Program-made: the position numbers and the translations under genes | Shown: piece after piece, positions 8,455 through 21,646 of the stretch | How positions within the stretch are numbered: position 1 is the stretch's first letter | Layout: every line of letters starts with the position of its first letter | Notes under the pieces: generated by a model | The model's input: only the letters and a program-made list of their open reading frames with translations | The model's database searches: none | What the model was told of the DNA's origin: nothing | Origin: Aquipuribacter nitratireducens | GTDB taxonomy: Bacteria > Actinomycetota > Actinomycetes > Actinomycetales > JBBAYJ01 | Assembly (NCBI RefSeq): GCF_037860835.1 | Contig: NZ_JBBEOG010000003.1 | Span: 186,001-250,000 of the forward strand | Direction of reading: 5' to 3' | DNA: 64,000 nt

Positions 8455-9705
8455 GTGAGGTCCTGGCCGCCGCCGTCCCGTCCCGCCCTGCCCGGCACCG
8501 GCCGGCCCGTCCGGCTCCACGACACCGCGACCGGACGCGCGGCGGCCCCCGTGACGGCGGGGCGGGCCGGGCTCTACGTGTGCGGCATCACCCCCTACGA
8601 CGCCGCGCACCTCGGCCACGCCGCCACGTACGTCGCCTTCGACCTGCTCGTCCGGTCGTGGCTCGACGCCGGCCTCGACGTCACGTACGTGCAGAACGTC
8701 ACCGACGTCGACGACCCCCTCCTCGAGCGCGCCGCGCAGACGGGGGTGGACTGGCAGGAGCTCGCCGAGAGCCAGCTCGACGTGTACCGCGACGACATGG
8801 CCGCCCTGGCCGTCCTCCCGCCCGACGCGCTCGTGGGTGTCACGGAGGTCGTCGACGAGGTGGGCGCGCTCGTGCGACGGCTGGAGGAGGCGGGTGCCGG
8901 CTACCGGGTGCCGCAGCCGGACGACCCGGCCGCACCGGCCGACGTCTACTTCGACGTCGGCGCCGACGTCGACTTCGGGGCCGTGTCCGGGCTGGACCGC
9001 GAGCGGATGCTCGCTCTCTCCGCGGAGCGCGGCGGCGACCCCGACCGCGAGGGCAAGAAGGACCCGCTCGACCCGCTGCTGTGGCGCGGCGCGCGCCCCG
9101 GCGAGCCGTCGTGGCACGTCGACGGGCTCCCGCCGGGCCGACCGGGCTGGCACGTCGAGTGCGTCGCCATCGCGACGAACCGGCTGGCGCCCGTCCACGT
9201 CCAGGGCGGCGGCAGCGACCTCGTCTTCCCCCACCACGAGATGGGCGCGTCCCACGCCCACGCGCTCGGGATCCGCCCGTACGCGCACTCCTACGCGCAC
9301 GCCGGCATGGTCGGGCTGCACGGGGAGAAGATGAGCAAGTCGAAGGGGAACCTCGAGTTCGTCCACCGACTCGTCGCGACAGGTGTCCCCGCCGCCGCGG
9401 TGCGGCTCGCCCTGCTGGCCCACCACTACCGCGAGGACTGGACGTGGGAGGACGCGGACGCCGGGCGCGCCGTCGCCCGGCTCGACCGGTGGCGGGCCGC
9501 CGTGTCGCACGAGGGCGGCCCCGAGGCCGACTCGACCCTCGCCGCGGTGCGCGACGCCCTCGCCGACGACCTCGACGCCCCCGCGGCGCTGCGGGCCGTC
9601 GACGCGTGGTGCGAGCGGCAGGAGCGGGGCGAGGGCCCGGTCGAGCTCGGCGCGCCGGGGCTCGTCGCGCGGGCGGCGGACGGGCTCCTCGGCGTGCGGC
9701 TGTAG
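8455..9705 (+). CDS. mshC: Cysteine:1D-myo-inositol 2-amino-2-deoxy-alpha-D-glucopyranoside ligase
   Basis: ATP-dependent ligase that joins cysteine to GlcN-inositol in mycothiol biosynthesis, the thiol buffer of actinobacteria. At 416 residues it is of normal length. It is a class I tRNA-synthetase relative of Cys[20 protein letters not shown] holds the zinc-ligand Cys and the HIGH-like motif (about 52-55), QNVTDVDD follows, then GWHVECVA with a further Cys, [12 protein letters not shown], and the KMSKSKGN loop near 292. The short C-terminus without an anticodon-binding extension separates it from CysRS. GTG 8455 lies 8 nt after TAGGCT (8441-8446), so it may be leaderless. Confidence 0.95.
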   Translation: MRSWPPPSRPALPGTGRPVRLHDTATGRAAAPVTAGRAGLYVCGITPYDAAHLGHAATYVAFDLLVRSWLDAGLDVTYVQNVTDVDDPLLERAAQTGVDWQELAESQLDVYRDDMAALAVLPPDALVGVTEVVDEVGALVRRLEEAGAGYRVPQPDDPAAPADVYFDVGADVDFGAVSGLDRERMLALSAERGGDPDREGKKDPLDPLLWRGARPGEPSWHVDGLPPGRPGWHVECVAIATNRLAPVHVQGGGSDLVFPHHEMGASHAHALGIRPYAHSYAHAGMVGLHGEKMSKSKGNLEFVHRLVATGVPAAAVRLALLAHHYREDWTWEDADAGRAVARLDRWRAAVSHEGGPEADSTLAAVRDALADDLDAPAALRAVDAWCERQERGEGPVELGAPGLVARAADGLLGVRL

Positions 9706-9732
9706 CGCGGCGCCGGTGAGGTCGCGGCCCGC

Positions 9733-10590
9733 TCAGCGGTCGCGGCGGCGCAGGTAGCGCTCGAACTCGCGCGCGATCGCCTCGCCGCTGGCCTCGGGCA
9801 GGTCGGCGGTGTCGCGCGCCTCCTCGAGCTGGGCGACGTACTCGGCGATCTCCTCGTCCTCCTGCGCGAGCTCGTCGACGCCCCGCTGCCACGCGTCGGC
9901 CTCCTCCCGCAGCTCCGACACGGGGCTCGACAGGCCCGTGAGGTCCTCGAGGCGCCCCAGCAGCGCGAGCGTCGACTTCGGGTTCGGCGGCTGCGCGACG
10001 TAGTGGGGGACCGCCGCCCACAGCGACACCCCGGGCAGCCCGCTCGCCGCGGCCTCGTGCTGGAGCACGCCGACGATGCCGGTGGGACCCTCGTACGTCG
10101 ACACGTCGAGGCCCCACGCCTCGGCCAGGGCCGGGTCCTGCACCGTCGCGCTCACGGGGATCGGCCGGGTGTGCGGCACGTCGGTGAGGAGCGCGGCGAG
10201 CGTCACGAGGCGCTGGACCCCGTGGCCCCGGGCGACGTCGAGCAGCTCGCGGGCGAAGGAGCGCCACCGGGTCGAGGGCTCCGTGCCGTCGACGAGGAGG
10301 ACCGTGCGCTCGCGGACCCGCGCGCGCAGCACGCGGGTGCCGGGCCACTCCAGCCCCCGCGAGCCGTCCTCCAGGACCACCGCCTCGGGGCGGTTGACCT
10401 GGAAGTCGTAGTACGGCTCCGGGTCGAGCTCGGCGACGACCTCCGCGCCCCACGCCTCGACGAGGTGGCTCACCGCGTCGCTCGCGCTGTCGGCGGCGTC
10501 GTTCCAGCCGCGGAAGGCCGCGACGAGCAGCGGGGACTCCTCCGGGCCACCGGGACCGCCTCCACCGACCGCGGGGTCGACGTCGGGCAT
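9733..10590 (-). CDS. PAC2 family protein
   Basis: 285 residues of the PAC2 (proteasome-assembly-chaperone-2-like) family: LVAAFRGWNDAADSASDAVSHL at the N-terminus, then DFQVNRPEAVV and a central GALLTDVPHTRPIPV-type block. In archaea and eukaryotes relatives assist proteasome assembly; in actinobacteria the role is unproven, though proteasome genes lie 18 kb away. The C-terminal 60 residues are acidic and probably coiled coil. I chose ATG 10590 over the longer start at 10638 because AGGAGGT stands 5 nt before it. It is transcribed away from metH. Confidence 0.85.
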   Translation of the reverse strand: MPDVDPAVGGGGPGGPEESPLLVAAFRGWNDAADSASDAVSHLVEAWGAEVVAELDPEPYYDFQVNRPEAVVLEDGSRGLEWPGTRVLRARVRERTVLLVDGTEPSTRWRSFARELLDVARGHGVQRLVTLAALLTDVPHTRPIPVSATVQDPALAEAWGLDVSTYEGPTGIVGVLQHEAAASGLPGVSLWAAVPHYVAQPPNPKSTLALLGRLEDLTGLSSPVSELREEADAWQRGVDELAQEDEEIAEYVAQLEEARDTADLPEASGEAIAREFERYLRRRDR

Positions 10591-10652
10591 GGGCACCTCC
10601 TGCCGGGCTCTGGGCGACGGGCTCGCCAGCGTACGCACCTAGACTCCCCGGC

Positions 10653-14159
<3,507 letters not shown>

Positions 14160-14173
14160 CAGGCTCGGCCCAC

Positions 14174-14911
14174 GTGACGTCCTCGACCGCCGGTTCGGCC
14201 GCCTCCTCGACCTCCCCGCCGCTGCCGGCCGCCGTCCTGTGGGACATGGACGGCACCCTCGTCGACACCGAGCCGCTGTGGCTGCGCGCCGAGACCGACC
14301 TCGTCACGGAGCACGGCGGCAGGTGGACCCTCGAGGACGGGCTCTCCCTCGTCGGGAACCCCCTGATCGTGAGCGGCCGGACGATCGTCGAGCGCACGGG
14401 CATCCGCCTGTCCCCCCAGCAGGTCGTCGACGCCCTGCTCGTGCGGATGGTCGCGGCCGTCCGGAGCGCGCCGCCGTTCCGGCCCGGCGCCCGCGAGCTC
14501 CTCGAGGAGTGCGTCGCGGCCGGTGTGCCCGCGGCGCTCGTCACGATGTCGTACGCCGACCTCGCGGGGGCCGTCGTCGACGCGCTGCCGCCCGGTACGT
14601 TCACGACCGTCGTCACCGGTGACGCCGTCGTCCACGGCAAGCCCCACCCCGAGCCGTTCCTCACCGCCGCCGCGCGCCTGGGTGTCGACCCTTCCCGGTG
14701 CGTCGCCCTCGAGGACTCCGTGCCCGGCGTGGCCTCGGCCGAGGCCGCCGGCTGCCGGGTCGTGGCCGTGCCGCTCCACGTGCCGCTCGACGACGCGCCG
14801 GGGCGCAGCCGCGTCCGGGACCTCCGCCGGATAGGGCTGGCCGATCTCGCGCACGTGGCCGCCGGCCGCACGATCGACGACGCGGACCCGGCGGGCGTCG
14901 TCGTTTCGTGA
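14174..14911 (+). CDS. HAD-superfamily phosphatase/phosphomutase-like hydrolase
   Basis: 245 residues, subfamily IA HAD hydrolase. Motif I is WDMDGTLVDTEP near residue 22 with the nucleophile Asp, motif II is the Thr in VTMSYAD, motif III is the Lys in VHGKPHPEP, and motif IV is the acidic ALEDSVPG. A helical cap lies between motifs I and II, as in beta-phosphoglucomutase-like and sugar-phosphate phosphatases. The substrate is not evident. The GTG at 14174 begins 14 nt after the metH stop, so the genes are probably cotranscribed; the first 15 residues are Ser/Ala-rich and may not be conserved. Confidence 0.9.
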   Translation: MTSSTAGSAASSTSPPLPAAVLWDMDGTLVDTEPLWLRAETDLVTEHGGRWTLEDGLSLVGNPLIVSGRTIVERTGIRLSPQQVVDALLVRMVAAVRSAPPFRPGARELLEECVAAGVPAALVTMSYADLAGAVVDALPPGTFTTVVTGDAVVHGKPHPEPFLTAAARLGVDPSRCVALEDSVPGVASAEAAGCRVVAVPLHVPLDDAPGRSRVRDLRRIGLADLAHVAAGRTIDDADPAGVVVS

Positions 14912-14956
14912 CGCAAATGTGACGCCGACGTGCGTCGTTGCGGGGCGCGGCGGGGT

Positions 14957-14962
14957 TAGGTT
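14957..14962 (+). promoter_or_regulatory. Putative -10 box for the dpp-type operon
   Basis: TAGGTT lies 55 nt upstream of the substrate-binding protein start, which would give a leader of about 45-50 nt ending in a GGGGAG ribosome binding site. Just upstream at about 14928-14939 is a small CGACG-TG-CGTCG palindrome inside a locally AT-richer patch that could be an operator. Both are pattern matches only. Confidence 0.45.
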
Positions 14963-15017
14963 CACCGTCGTCCGTCTTCGGGGCCGACCGAGGTCCCGCG
15001 CTATCCAGGGGAGTCCC

Positions 15018-16724
15018 ATGCGGTCCACCACCCGGCGCGCCGTGCGCGCCACGCGACTGGGGGCCGTCGGCGTCGCCGCGGCCCTCGTCCTCGCCGCCTG
15101 CGCCGGCGACAGCGGCACGAGCACCGACGACGCCTCCGGCGAGGCCGGCGGCGGGGAGGGCGGCGGCGAGGAGGTCCTCGTCTTCGGCGCGTCCGCCGAC
15201 CCCGTCGTCATCGACGGCGCCTACGTGAGCGACGGCGAGTCGCTGCGCGTCGTCCGCTCGATCTTCGAGGGGCTCGTCACCACCGAGCCCGGGGGCACGG
15301 AGATCGTCCCGCAGCTCGCCACCGAGTGGGAGGCGAGCGACGACGGCCTCGAGTGGACCTTCCAGCTCCGCGAGGGCGTCACCTTCCACGACGGCGAGCC
15401 GTTCGACGCCGAGGCGGTCTGCTACAACTTCGACCGCTGGTACAACTTCTCCGGCATCCAGCAGTCCGGCAACGTCTCCTACTACTGGCAGACGGTCATG
15501 GGCGGCTACGCGGAGAACGAGGACGAGTCCCTCCCCGAGAGCCTCTACGCCTCGTGCGAGGCGACCGGTGACCTCGAGGCCACCATCACGCTCACGCGCC
15601 CGTCGTCGACGTTCCTGTCGGCGCTGTCGCTGCCGGCGTTCTCCATCGCGAGCCCCGCCGCGCTCGAGGAGTACGGCGCCGACGAGATCGGCGGATCCGC
15701 CGAGGAGCCGCAGTTCACCGGCACGTACGGCACCGAGCACCCGACGGGGACCGGGCCGTTCCAGTTCGAGTCGTGGGAGCGCGGGAGCCAGCTCGTCCTC
15801 AGCCGCAACGACGACTACTGGGGCGACCCCGCCATCGTCCAGACCCTCGTCTTCCGGCCCATCGCGGACGGCCCCGCCCGTCGGCAGGCGCTGGAGTCCG
15901 GCGGCATCGACGGCTACGACCTCGTCGACCCCGCCGACGTGCAGGCGCTGGAGGACGCCGGCTACCAGATCCTGCGCCGGCCGGCCTTCAACGTCGGCTA
16001 CATCGGCTTCCAGCAGACGACGCCGCCGCTCGACAACCCGCAGATCCGCCAGGCCATCGCCCACGCGATCGACCGGGAGAACATCATCTCGACGAACTAC
16101 CCCGAGGGGTCGACCGTCGCGACGCAGTTCATGCCGGAGTCGGTGTTCGGCTACGCCGAGGACGTCACGACGTACGACTACGACCCCGAGCGCGCCCGGC
16201 AGCTCATCGAGGAGTCCGGCGTCACGGACCTCACGATCGACTTCTGGTACCCGACCGAGGTCTCCCGGCCGTACATGCCGGACCCCACGGCCAACTTCCA
16301 GCTCATCGCGGAGGACCTCGAGGCCGTCGGCTTCACCGTCAACCCGATCGGCGCGCCGTGGAACCCCGACTTCCTCGACGCCGCCCTGTCCGGCGGGGCA
16401 CCGATGTACCTGCTCGGCTGGACCGGCGACTTCGGTGACCCGGACAACTTCGTCGGCACCTTCTTCCAGGCGGAGAGCCCGGAGTGGGGCTACGACAACC
16501 CGGAGCTGCGCGACCTGCTGAACCAGGCCGAGGCCGAGACCGACGAGGACGCCCGGGCGGAGCTCTACCAGGAGGCCAACCGGATCATCATGGACGACCT
16601 GCCCGGTCTGCCCTACGCGAGCACCGAGCCCGCGCTCGCGTTCCGGCCCGGGGTCGAGGGCTTCGTCCCGAGCCCCGTGCAGAACGAGGACTTCGCCGTC
16701 GTCTCCGTCGAGCCGGCCGAGTGA
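15018..16724 (+). CDS. ABC importer substrate-binding lipoprotein (family 5, oligopeptide/nickel type)
   Basis: A 568-residue extracellular solute-binding protein of family 5 (DppA/OppA/NikA type) that captures peptides or related ligands outside the membrane. It begins with a basic N-terminus and a hydrophobic stretch ending in LAAC (lipidation Cys28). The mature part has RSIFEGLVT, LREGVTFHDGEPFDAEAV and NPQIRQAIAHAIDRE, standard family landmarks. I chose ATG 15018, where GGGGAG lies 4-9 nt upstream and the signal peptide becomes complete, rather than the longer ORF from 14919. It is the first of five genes of one importer operon, which it leads with a 49-nt gap before the first permease. 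The transported ligand cannot be read from sequence. Confidence 0.93.
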   Translation: MRSTTRRAVRATRLGAVGVAAALVLAACAGDSGTSTDDASGEAGGGEGGGEEVLVFGASADPVVIDGAYVSDGESLRVVRSIFEGLVTTEPGGTEIVPQLATEWEASDDGLEWTFQLREGVTFHDGEPFDAEAVCYNFDRWYNFSGIQQSGNVSYYWQTVMGGYAENEDESLPESLYASCEATGDLEATITLTRPSSTFLSALSLPAFSIASPAALEEYGADEIGGSAEEPQFTGTYGTEHPTGTGPFQFESWERGSQLVLSRNDDYWGDPAIVQTLVFRPIADGPARRQALESGGIDGYDLVDPADVQALEDAGYQILRRPAFNVGYIGFQQTTPPLDNPQIRQAIAHAIDRENIISTNYPEGSTVATQFMPESVFGYAEDVTTYDYDPERARQLIEESGVTDLTIDFWYPTEVSRPYMPDPTANFQLIAEDLEAVGFTVNPIGAPWNPDFLDAALSGGAPMYLLGWTGDFGDPDNFVGTFFQAESPEWGYDNPELRDLLNQAEAETDEDARAELYQEANRIIMDDLPGLPYASTEPALAFRPGVEGFVPSPVQNEDFAVVSVEPAE

Positions 16725-16773
16725 CGTCCTGACCCACCCCTGCCCGTGACACCTCCGTCGTGAAGGGACCGGC

Positions 16774-17808
16774 GTGCTCCGTTTCGTCGTCCGGCGCCTG
16801 CTGCTGCTCGTGCCGATCCTGCTCGGGCTCAGCCTGCTGCTCTTCGCGTGGGTGCGGGCCCTGCCGGGCGGACCGGCGCAGGCCCTGCTCGGTGAGCGCG
16901 CCACACCCGAGGCCGTCGCCCGTCTCAACGAGCTCTACGGCTTCGACCGCCCCGTCCTCGAGCAGTACGCCGCCTACATGGGCCGGGTGCTGCAGGGCGA
17001 CCTCGGCGTCTCGACGACCACGCGGCGACCGGTGAGCGAGGAGCTCGCGCGGCTGTTCCCGGCGACCATCGAGCTCACGGTCTTCGCCCTCGTCATCGCC
17101 GTCACCCTCGGCATCGCGCTCGGCTACGTCGCGGCCCGGCGCCACCTCACGTGGGTCGACTCCGGCGCCGTCCTGTTCTCCCTCATCGGGGTGACGATCC
17201 CCGTCTTCGTCCTCGGGTACATCCTCAAGTACGCGTTCAGCGTGCGGCTCGGCTGGTTCCCGGACTCCGGGCGGCAGGACCCGCGGATCTTCACCGACCA
17301 CCCGACCGGCTTCTACGTCCTCGACGGGTTCCTCGTGGGCCGCCCCGACGTGGCGTGGGACGCGTTCCTCCACCTCGTGCTCCCCGCCGTCGCCCTCGCG
17401 ACCATCCCGCTCGCGATCATCGCCCGCATCACGAGGGCGAGCGTCCTCGACGTCGTCGGCGAGGACTACGTCCGCACCGCCGACGCGAAGGGGCTCGCCG
17501 CGAGCACCGTCAACCGCCGCCACGTCCTGCGCAACGCCATGCTGCCCGTCGTCACGATCATCGGGCTGCAGGTCGGCCTGCTGCTCGCCGGCGCGGTCCT
17601 CACCGAGACCGTCTTCGCCTTCCCGGGCGTCGGCTCGTTCCTCGTCGACGCCATCACCAACCGCGACTACGCGGTGGTGCAGGGGTTCATCCTCGTCATC
17701 GCCGTCATCGTCGTCGTGACGAACCTCCTCGTCGACATCGCCTACGGCCTCATCGACCCCCGCATCCGCGCGGCGACGATGAGCGCGAGCCCCTCGGGAG
17801 GCCACTGA
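16774..17808 (+). CDS. ABC importer permease, DppB-like
   Basis: 344-residue inner-membrane permease of the dipeptide/oligopeptide/nickel importer class. It has the N-terminal helix RFVVRRLLLLVPILLGLSLLLF, the ALPGGPA segment typical of DppB proteins, about six membrane helices, and the cytoplasmic EAA loop (DYVRTADAKGLAASTVNRRHVLRNA, about 232-256) that contacts the ATPase. It works as a heterodimer with the next gene product. The GTG start follows GAAGGGA; the downstream permease starts one base after its stop. Confidence 0.94.
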   Translation: MLRFVVRRLLLLVPILLGLSLLLFAWVRALPGGPAQALLGERATPEAVARLNELYGFDRPVLEQYAAYMGRVLQGDLGVSTTTRRPVSEELARLFPATIELTVFALVIAVTLGIALGYVAARRHLTWVDSGAVLFSLIGVTIPVFVLGYILKYAFSVRLGWFPDSGRQDPRIFTDHPTGFYVLDGFLVGRPDVAWDAFLHLVLPAVALATIPLAIIARITRASVLDVVGEDYVRTADAKGLAASTVNRRHVLRNAMLPVVTIIGLQVGLLLAGAVLTETVFAFPGVGSFLVDAITNRDYAVVQGFILVIAVIVVVTNLLVDIAYGLIDPRIRAATMSASPSGGH

Positions 17809-17809
17809 C

Positions 17810-18778
17810 ATGAGCGCACCCGCACCGCGCCGTGAGCCCGAGCACCCCGGCGACCCCGGGCCCGTCGCCGAGCGGTCCGTCGACACACCCCAGGCCGCCG
17901 CGGTCCAGGCCGGCGGCCACGAGGGCACGTCCCTGGGCCGCGAGGCGCTGCGCCGCGTCGTGCGGGACCCGCTCGCCCTCGTCGGGGCCGTCCTCGTCGT
18001 CGGGTTCGTCCTCGTCGCCGTGTTCGCGCCGTGGCTCGCGCCCTACGACCCGGGGGAGCGCGTCGGTGCCGTCACGCCGACCACCATCCCCGGTCCCTCC
18101 GCCGAGTTCCCCATGGGCCTCGACAGCCTCGGGCGCGACGAGCTGAGCCGGGTCATCTACGGGGCCCGCCAGTCCCTGCTCGTCGGTGTCGTCGCCACCC
18201 TGGCCGGGGCGGTCGTCGGCATCCTCCTCGGCATGCTCGCGGGCGCGTTCGGCGGCTGGGTCGACACCGCCGTGATGCGCCTCGTCGACGTCATGCTGTC
18301 CCTGCCGTCGCTGTTCCTCGCCATCGCCGTGGCCGCCGTGCTCGGGCCGTCGCTCGAGTCCGTCATGATCGCGATCGCCGTCGTCAACGTCCCGATCTTC
18401 ACGCGTCTCCTGCGCGGCGCCATGCTCGCCCAGCGCGGCAGCGACTACGTCGTCGCGGTCCGCAGCCTCGGGGTCCGTGACCGCGACGTCGTCGTGCGCC
18501 ACGTCCTGCCGAACTCGCTGTCGCCCGTCATCGTCCAGGGGACCCTCACCCTGGCCACCGCGATCATCGACGCGGCGGCGCTGGCGTTCCTCGGCCTGTC
18601 GGGGGAGGACCCCCGCATCCCCGAGTGGGGCCGCATGCTCGCCGAGACGCAGCGCTTCCTCGCCTCGGCCCCGCACCTCGCGTTCTTCCCCGGCCTCGCC
18701 ATCGTCCTCGCCGCGCTCGGCTTCACCCTGCTCGGGGAGTCGATGCGCGAGGCCCTCGACCCCAAGTACCGGAGGTGA
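17810..18778 (+). CDS. ABC importer permease, DppC-like
   Basis: 322-residue partner permease. The first 45 residues are a Pro/Glu/Ala-rich cytoplasmic tail, followed by the N-terminal DppC-type helix, an extracellular [23 protein letters not shown] segment (a DppC hallmark) and the membrane-spanning core with an EAA loop ([24 protein letters not shown], about 208-231). GLDSLGRD and the closing LNP-like DPKYRR end fit the class. It starts one base after the preceding stop and is followed 5 nt later by the first ATPase gene. Confidence 0.94.
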   Translation: MSAPAPRREPEHPGDPGPVAERSVDTPQAAAVQAGGHEGTSLGREALRRVVRDPLALVGAVLVVGFVLVAVFAPWLAPYDPGERVGAVTPTTIPGPSAEFPMGLDSLGRDELSRVIYGARQSLLVGVVATLAGAVVGILLGMLAGAFGGWVDTAVMRLVDVMLSLPSLFLAIAVAAVLGPSLESVMIAIAVVNVPIFTRLLRGAMLAQRGSDYVVAVRSLGVRDRDVVVRHVLPNSLSPVIVQGTLTLATAIIDAAALAFLGLSGEDPRIPEWGRMLAETQRFLASAPHLAFFPGLAIVLAALGFTLLGESMREALDPKYRR

Positions 18779-18783
18779 GGGGT

Positions 18784-19827
18784 GTGAGCAGCGCCGGCGC
18801 CACCCGTGCCGACGGCTCGGTCGGGCGACGGTCGTCGCCCTCGGACGGGCCCCTCCTGCAGGTCCGCGACCTGCGGGTCCGGTTCACCCGCCGCGGTCGC
18901 CCGCCCGTCACCGCCGTGGACCAGGTGAGCTTCGACGTGCCCGCCGGGCGCAGCGTCGGCCTCGTCGGGGAGTCCGGGTCCGGCAAGTCCGTCACCTCCC
19001 TCGCGCTCATGGGCCTGCTGCCGAAGCGCGGGGTGGAGGTGTCGGGCAGCGTCCGCTTCGACGGCGAGGAGCTGCTCGGGCTGTCCGACGACCGGCGGCG
19101 GTCCCTGCGCGGCGCCGAGATGGCGATGGTCTTCCAGGACCCCATGTCGTCGCTCAACCCCGTCGTCACGATCGGCGTGCAGGTGACGGAGGTCCTGAGG
19201 CGGCACCGGGACATGACGAGGGCCGAGGCCCGCGACGAGGCGGTCGACCTGCTCCGGCGCGTCGGCATCCCCGAGGCGCAGCGCCGGCTCACGGACTACC
19301 CCCACCAGCTGTCCGGGGGCATGCGGCAGCGCGCGCTCATCGCGATCGCCCTCGCGTGCTCCCCGCGGCTGCTCGTCGCCGACGAGCCGACGACCGCGCT
19401 CGACGTCACGATCCAGGCCCAGATCCTCGACCTGCTCCGCGGCCTCGTCGCCGAGACCGGCACGGCCCTCGTCCTCATCACCCACGACCTCGGGGTCGTC
19501 GCCGGGATGTGCGACGACGTCCACGTGATGTACGCCGGGCGGCTCGTGGAGTCCGCGGCCCGGCGGGAGCTGTTCGCCCGCCCCGAGCACCCGTACACGC
19601 ACGGTCTGCTGGAGTCCGTGCCCCGCCTCGACACCCCGCGCGGCGTGCCGCTGCGGCCGATCCCGGGCTCGCCGACCCTCACCCGGGACTGGGCGACCGG
19701 CTGCGCGTTCGAACCGCGGTGCACCCGCTCCGACGACGCCTGCCTCGGCGGCCCGCCCGCCATGGAGAGCGTCCGCGGGCACGGCGTGCGCTGCGTCCAC
19801 CCCGTCGCGACCCCGGAGGACTCGTGA
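18784..19827 (+). CDS. ABC importer ATP-binding protein, DppD-like
   Basis: 347-residue ATPase. Walker A is GESGSGKS, the Q-loop lies in [12 protein letters not shown], the signature is LSGGMRQR, Walker B is [12 protein letters not shown], and the H-loop is ITHDLGVV. The C-terminal oligopeptide-transporter domain carries Cys residues at [15 protein letters not shown], typical of this ATPase class and sometimes linked to an iron-sulphur site. I chose GTG 18784 because AGGTGAGGG lies just upstream, rather than the long in-frame extension. It overlaps the next gene by 4 nt (GTGA). Confidence 0.94.
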   Translation: MSSAGATRADGSVGRRSSPSDGPLLQVRDLRVRFTRRGRPPVTAVDQVSFDVPAGRSVGLVGESGSGKSVTSLALMGLLPKRGVEVSGSVRFDGEELLGLSDDRRRSLRGAEMAMVFQDPMSSLNPVVTIGVQVTEVLRRHRDMTRAEARDEAVDLLRRVGIPEAQRRLTDYPHQLSGGMRQRALIAIALACSPRLLVADEPTTALDVTIQAQILDLLRGLVAETGTALVLITHDLGVVAGMCDDVHVMYAGRLVESAARRELFARPEHPYTHGLLESVPRLDTPRGVPLRPIPGSPTLTRDWATGCAFEPRCTRSDDACLGGPPAMESVRGHGVRCVHPVATPEDS

Positions 19828-20852
19828 GCGACGCCCTGCTCGAGGTCGACGACCTCGCCGTCCACTTCCCGATCGTCCGGGGCATCGTCCGCGACCGCGT
19901 CGTCGGGCACGTCAAGGCCGTCGACGGCGTGTCCCTGTCGGTGCGCCGCGGCTCGACGTACGGGCTCGTCGGGGAGTCCGGCTGCGGCAAGAGCACGCTC
20001 GGGCGCGCCGTCCTGCGGCTGCTGCGGCCCACCCGGGGCCGGGTCCTCTTCGACGGCCAGGACGTCGCGGCGCTGTCGGGGGAGCGGCTGCGGCGGGCCC
20101 GCTCCCGCATGCAGATGATCTTCCAGGACCCCATGAGCAGCCTCGACCCGCGCCAGTCGGTCGAGGCGGCCCTGTCGGAGCCGCTGAAGGCGCACGGGGT
20201 GACGGCCGGGTCGGGCGGCTACGGCGCCCGCGTCCGGGAGCTGCTGGACCAGGTCGGTCTGCCCGCGTCCGCCGCCGGACGGTTCCCGCACGAGTTCTCC
20301 GGCGGCCAGCGGCAGCGCATCGGGATCGCGCGAGCCGTGGCGCTGCGGCCCGAGCTCGTCGTCGCCGACGAGCCGGTGTCGGCGCTCGACGTGTCCGTCC
20401 AGGCGCAGGTCGTCAACCTCCTCGAGGAGCTGCAGGACGCCCTCGGGCTCACGTACGTCGTCATCGCCCACGACCTCGCCGTCGTGCGGCACGTCTCCGA
20501 CGTCGTGGGGGTCATGTACCTCGGCGGGCTCGTCGAGGAGGCGGACAGCGACACCCTGTACGCCGCGCCGCGGCACCCGTACACGCTCGCCCTCATGTCG
20601 GCGATCCCCGTGCCGGACCCGGAGGTCGAGGACCGGCGCGAGCGGATCCTCCTCACCGGCGACCTGCCCTCGCCCGCGGACCCGCCGGCGGGCTGCCGGT
20701 TCTCCACGCGGTGCCCCTTCGTCCAGCCCGGCCGCTGCACGAGCGAGCGGCCCGGGCTGCGGGAGGTCGCCCCCGGGCACCGGGTCGCGTGCCACTACGC
20801 CGAGGAGATCGCCGCCGGCACGATCCGTCCGAAGGAGAGCACCGCCGCCTGA
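19824..20852 (+). CDS. ABC importer ATP-binding protein, DppF-like
   Basis: 342-residue second ATPase of the importer. It has Walker [11 protein letters not shown]-loop [11 protein letters not shown], signature FSGGQRQR, Walker [12 protein letters not shown], the switch His in IAHDLAVV, and the C-terminal domain with [16 protein letters not shown]. The N-terminal insertion [19 protein letters not shown] is typical of the DppF/OppF side. It forms a heterodimer with the DppD-like protein and ends the operon; the start codon overlaps the upstream stop, showing coupled translation. The next gene begins 17 nt later but is functionally unrelated. Confidence 0.94.
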   Translation: MSDALLEVDDLAVHFPIVRGIVRDRVVGHVKAVDGVSLSVRRGSTYGLVGESGCGKSTLGRAVLRLLRPTRGRVLFDGQDVAALSGERLRRARSRMQMIFQDPMSSLDPRQSVEAALSEPLKAHGVTAGSGGYGARVRELLDQVGLPASAAGRFPHEFSGGQRQRIGIARAVALRPELVVADEPVSALDVSVQAQVVNLLEELQDALGLTYVVIAHDLAVVRHVSDVVGVMYLGGLVEEADSDTLYAAPRHPYTLALMSAIPVPDPEVEDRRERILLTGDLPSPADPPAGCRFSTRCPFVQPGRCTSERPGLREVAPGHRVACHYAEEIAAGTIRPKESTAA

Positions 20853-20869
20853 GCGGGTACTGCCCCGGT

Positions 20870-21643
20870 ATGGACCCCGAGGAGCAGGCCAGCGGTTCCG
20901 TCGCAGACGCGCGCTCGCGCCGACGACACGACCGGCTCGTCGGTGCACTGCTCGGGGCACTCGTCACCCTCGTCGTGCTCGTGGTGGCGCTGGTCGTCAC
21001 CCTCGCCGTCGTCAGCGAGCCCGCCGGCGCGCCGACGGGCGGGTCGGCGGCGCAGCAGGGCGCGGACCCGGTCCCGGCCGTGCCGACCGCCGCCCCGGAC
21101 GACCTGGGGGACGAGGAGACGTGGCTCGGGCAGTTCACGCTCGACGCCGCGAGCGTCGTCCTGCCCGGCTCCGTGCTCGGGGACGTCCGCGCCACGGGGC
21201 AGGGGCTGCGCTCGGGTCCGGAGGAGGCGAGAGCCGCCGTGGTCGACGTCACCGCGACCGTGCCCTTCGACGTCGTCGCCGCCGAGGTCGGGCCGGACGC
21301 CACGGTCCGGCCCGCAGCGGAGGGTGCCGACGGCGACGCGGCCGTCACCCTGCCGGTGGAGCTGCTCGGCAGGCAGTGGCAGGTGCGGGCCACCGGCACC
21401 GTCGACGTCGTCGGCGGCCGTCTCGTCCTCGCCCCCACCGACGTCGAGGTCGAGGGCCTCGGCGGGGTGCTCAACCGCGGCGTCGCCGCGGTCGCCCGGG
21501 CCGCGGTCCAGGTGGAGACCGAGGTCGAGGGGCTGCCCGAGGGGCTCGTCCTGCAGGAGGTCGCCGTGGTGGACGACGGGTTCCGGGCGGAGCTGTCGGG
21601 GGAGGACGTCGTGCTCGTCCCCGGAGCCGTGGCCCTGTCGTGA
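20870..21643 (+). CDS. DUF2993 (LmeA-like) phospholipid-binding protein
   Basis: 257 residues. The cytoplasmic N-terminus is charged (DARSRRRHD), a single membrane helix covers about 24-47, and a periplasmic/extracytoplasmic DUF2993 domain follows, with TVPFDVVAAEVG, WQVRATGTVDVVGGRLVLAPTDVEV and LPEGLVLQEVAVVDDGFRAELSGEDV blocks. Mycobacterial LmeA of this family binds phospholipids and takes part in lipomannan maturation; equivalence is inferred from fold only. ATG 20870 is preferred over the long upstream extension, which would read antisense-free through the dppF tail. It converges on the MacB-like permease, with only 3 bp between stops. Confidence 0.8.
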   Translation: MDPEEQASGSVADARSRRRHDRLVGALLGALVTLVVLVVALVVTLAVVSEPAGAPTGGSAAQQGADPVPAVPTAAPDDLGDEETWLGQFTLDAASVVLPGSVLGDVRATGQGLRSGPEEARAAVVDVTATVPFDVVAAEVGPDATVRPAAEGADGDAAVTLPVELLGRQWQVRATGTVDVVGGRLVLAPTDVEVEGLGGVLNRGVAAVARAAVQVETEVEGLPEGLVLQEVAVVDDGFRAELSGEDVVLVPGAVALS

Positions 21644-21646
21644 CCG

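Noticed and set aside
8595-9170. Small reverse ORFs inside mshC
   Set aside because: No ribosome binding site or -10 box, and composition is that of a shadow frame.
10600-10652. Cobalamin riboswitch for metH
   Set aside because: The -10 box is 7 nt before the ATG, so there is no 5' UTR, and no B12-box-like sequence is seen in the gap to the PAC2 gene.
14928-14939. A defined operator for the ABC importer operon
   Set aside because: The 5-bp palindrome is too short in such a GC-rich background and no regulator gene is adjacent; it is mentioned only as a possibility with the promoter.
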